This document shows, in pieces, positions 6,719 to 6,998 of a stretch of DNA of 6,998 nt (positions are counted from its first letter, which is position 1; each line of letters begins with the position of its first letter). Position numbers and translations under genes: made by a program. The DNA comes from an uncultured Eubacteriales bacterium (GTDB lineage Bacteria > Bacillota > Clostridia > Christensenellales > Pumilibacteraceae). Location of the stretch: the NCBI GenBank assembly GCA_900553005.1, contig USBU01000064.1:1-6998 (forward strand), given 5' to 3'. Under the pieces are notes generated by a model, which was not told where the DNA came from, ran no database searches, and saw only the letters and a list, made by a program, of their open reading frames with translations.

Positions 6719-6917
6719 GCCGTTATTTTATTTTGCTTGCCCGTAAAAAAGAACGACCGGCGGAAATTTTGTCGAATTTACCGCAGTACCCGGCGAAAAC
6801 GCGCGGAAAACTTTACTGCGCAAAGTAAAACTATGCGATCGGCTTTTTAAATAAAGCGACAAAAAAACGTTCAGCCGCGAGAACGCTTGCCATGGGGATT
6901 TTATCGTAGACAAACAA
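6719..6917. other. Intergenic stretch with no gene identified
   Basis: About 200 bases upstream of the lipoprotein gene. It should contain that gene's promoter, but no -35/-10 pair with good spacing stood out: TAAAAT near 6730 is too close to the ribosome site. An inverted repeat, TTTACT (6812-6817) with AGTAAA (6824-6829), could be an operator or a chance palindrome. A minus-strand frame at 6728-6937 lacks a ribosome site and starts inside the neighbouring hairpin, so it is not called. Confidence 0.4.
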
Positions 6918-6958
6918 ATAACCCGCTTATACTTCACCTGCGAAGTATAACGGGTTAT
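6918..6958 (-). terminator. Long AT-rich stem-loop, probable terminator of a gene beyond the contig end
   Basis: Left arm 6918-6935 and right arm 6942-6958 pair over 17 bp with one bulged C (6926) and a six-base loop (6936-6941). Read on the minus strand the stem is followed by TTTGTTTG, a plausible U-rich tail, so it could end transcription of a minus-strand gene lying past base 6960. The stem sits only two bases from the adapter junction, so its outer end cannot be checked. It could also be a dispersed palindromic repeat. Confidence 0.5.
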
Positions 6959-6960
6959 AC

Positions 6961-6998
6961 CTGTCTCTTATACACATCTGACGCTGCCGACGACTTAA
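6961..6998. other. Illumina Nextera (Tn5) adapter left at the contig end; not genomic
   Basis: Bases 6961-6979 read CTGTCTCTTATACACATCT, the 19-base Tn5 mosaic end used in Nextera libraries. Bases 6980-6993 are the reverse complement of the read-1 adapter part (TCGTCGGCAGCGTC). The match over 33 bases is exact as I recall the adapter. The remaining CTTAA (6994-6998) falls where the i5 index would begin. Natural sequence ends at 6960. Confidence 0.98.

Noticed and set aside
6728..6937. 69-codon minus-strand open frame
   Set aside because: It begins with GTG inside the stem-loop at 6918-6958, has no ribosome site, and gives no recognisable protein.
1..6960. CRISPR array, tRNA or rRNA gene, phage or defence cassette
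   Set aside because: No spaced direct repeats, cloverleaf folds, rRNA signatures or recognisable defence or phage domains were found on either strand. The only tandem repeat encodes Ig-like domains.
6961..6979. IS50/Tn5 transposon end
   Set aside because: The mosaic end is the engineered hybrid used in library kits and is followed by the exact synthetic adapter, so it is not a natural mobile element.

Overview
The window looks like one end of a contig from an uncultured Gram-positive bacterium, most likely a gut-type Clostridia member. The basis is strong Shine-Dalgarno sequences (GGAGGAG, AGGAG, AGAGGTG), sigma-A-type extended -10 promoters, U-tailed intrinsic terminators, an IMP dehydrogenase of ordinary bacterial form, and lipoproteins with short K/R-rich signal peptides. 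Base composition looks moderate (mid-40s % GC by eye). The genus is a guess and is not claimed. No tRNA, rRNA, CRISPR array, insertion sequence or phage gene was seen.

All four convincing genes lie on the minus strand, so transcription runs from high to low coordinates. From upstream to downstream they are: (1) a 221-residue lipoprotein (6040-6705) with its own terminator; (2) a two-gene unit of a 293-residue single-pass membrane protein of unknown function (4961-5842) and guaB, IMP dehydrogenase (3490-4944), 16 bases apart, sharing a promoter near 5863 and ending at a strong hairpin (3414-3451); (3) after about 400 bases without a gene, a 974-residue surface lipoprotein (163-3087) combining four Ig-like domains, an SGNH/GDSL esterase domain and two related beta-rich C-terminal domains, with its own promoter at 3125-3153 and a terminator at 101-140.

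The genes do not form one pathway. guaB makes XMP for guanine nucleotide synthesis in the cytoplasm. The esterase lipoprotein is predicted to sit on the outer face of the membrane and to deacylate a glycan. The other two proteins are envelope proteins of unknown role. The two clear promoters share the same ten bases, GTGTTATAAT, which suggests housekeeping expression for both units.

The last 38 bases are not genomic: 6961-6993 is the reverse complement of the Illumina Nextera (Tn5) read-1 adapter, and the last five bases probably begin a sample index. The natural sequence therefore ends at 6960. I found no convincing new defence or mobile system. The most notable biology is the architecture of the esterase, with a recently duplicated Ig repeat and a G9 tract beside its promoter, and the uncharacterised membrane protein coupled to guaB.
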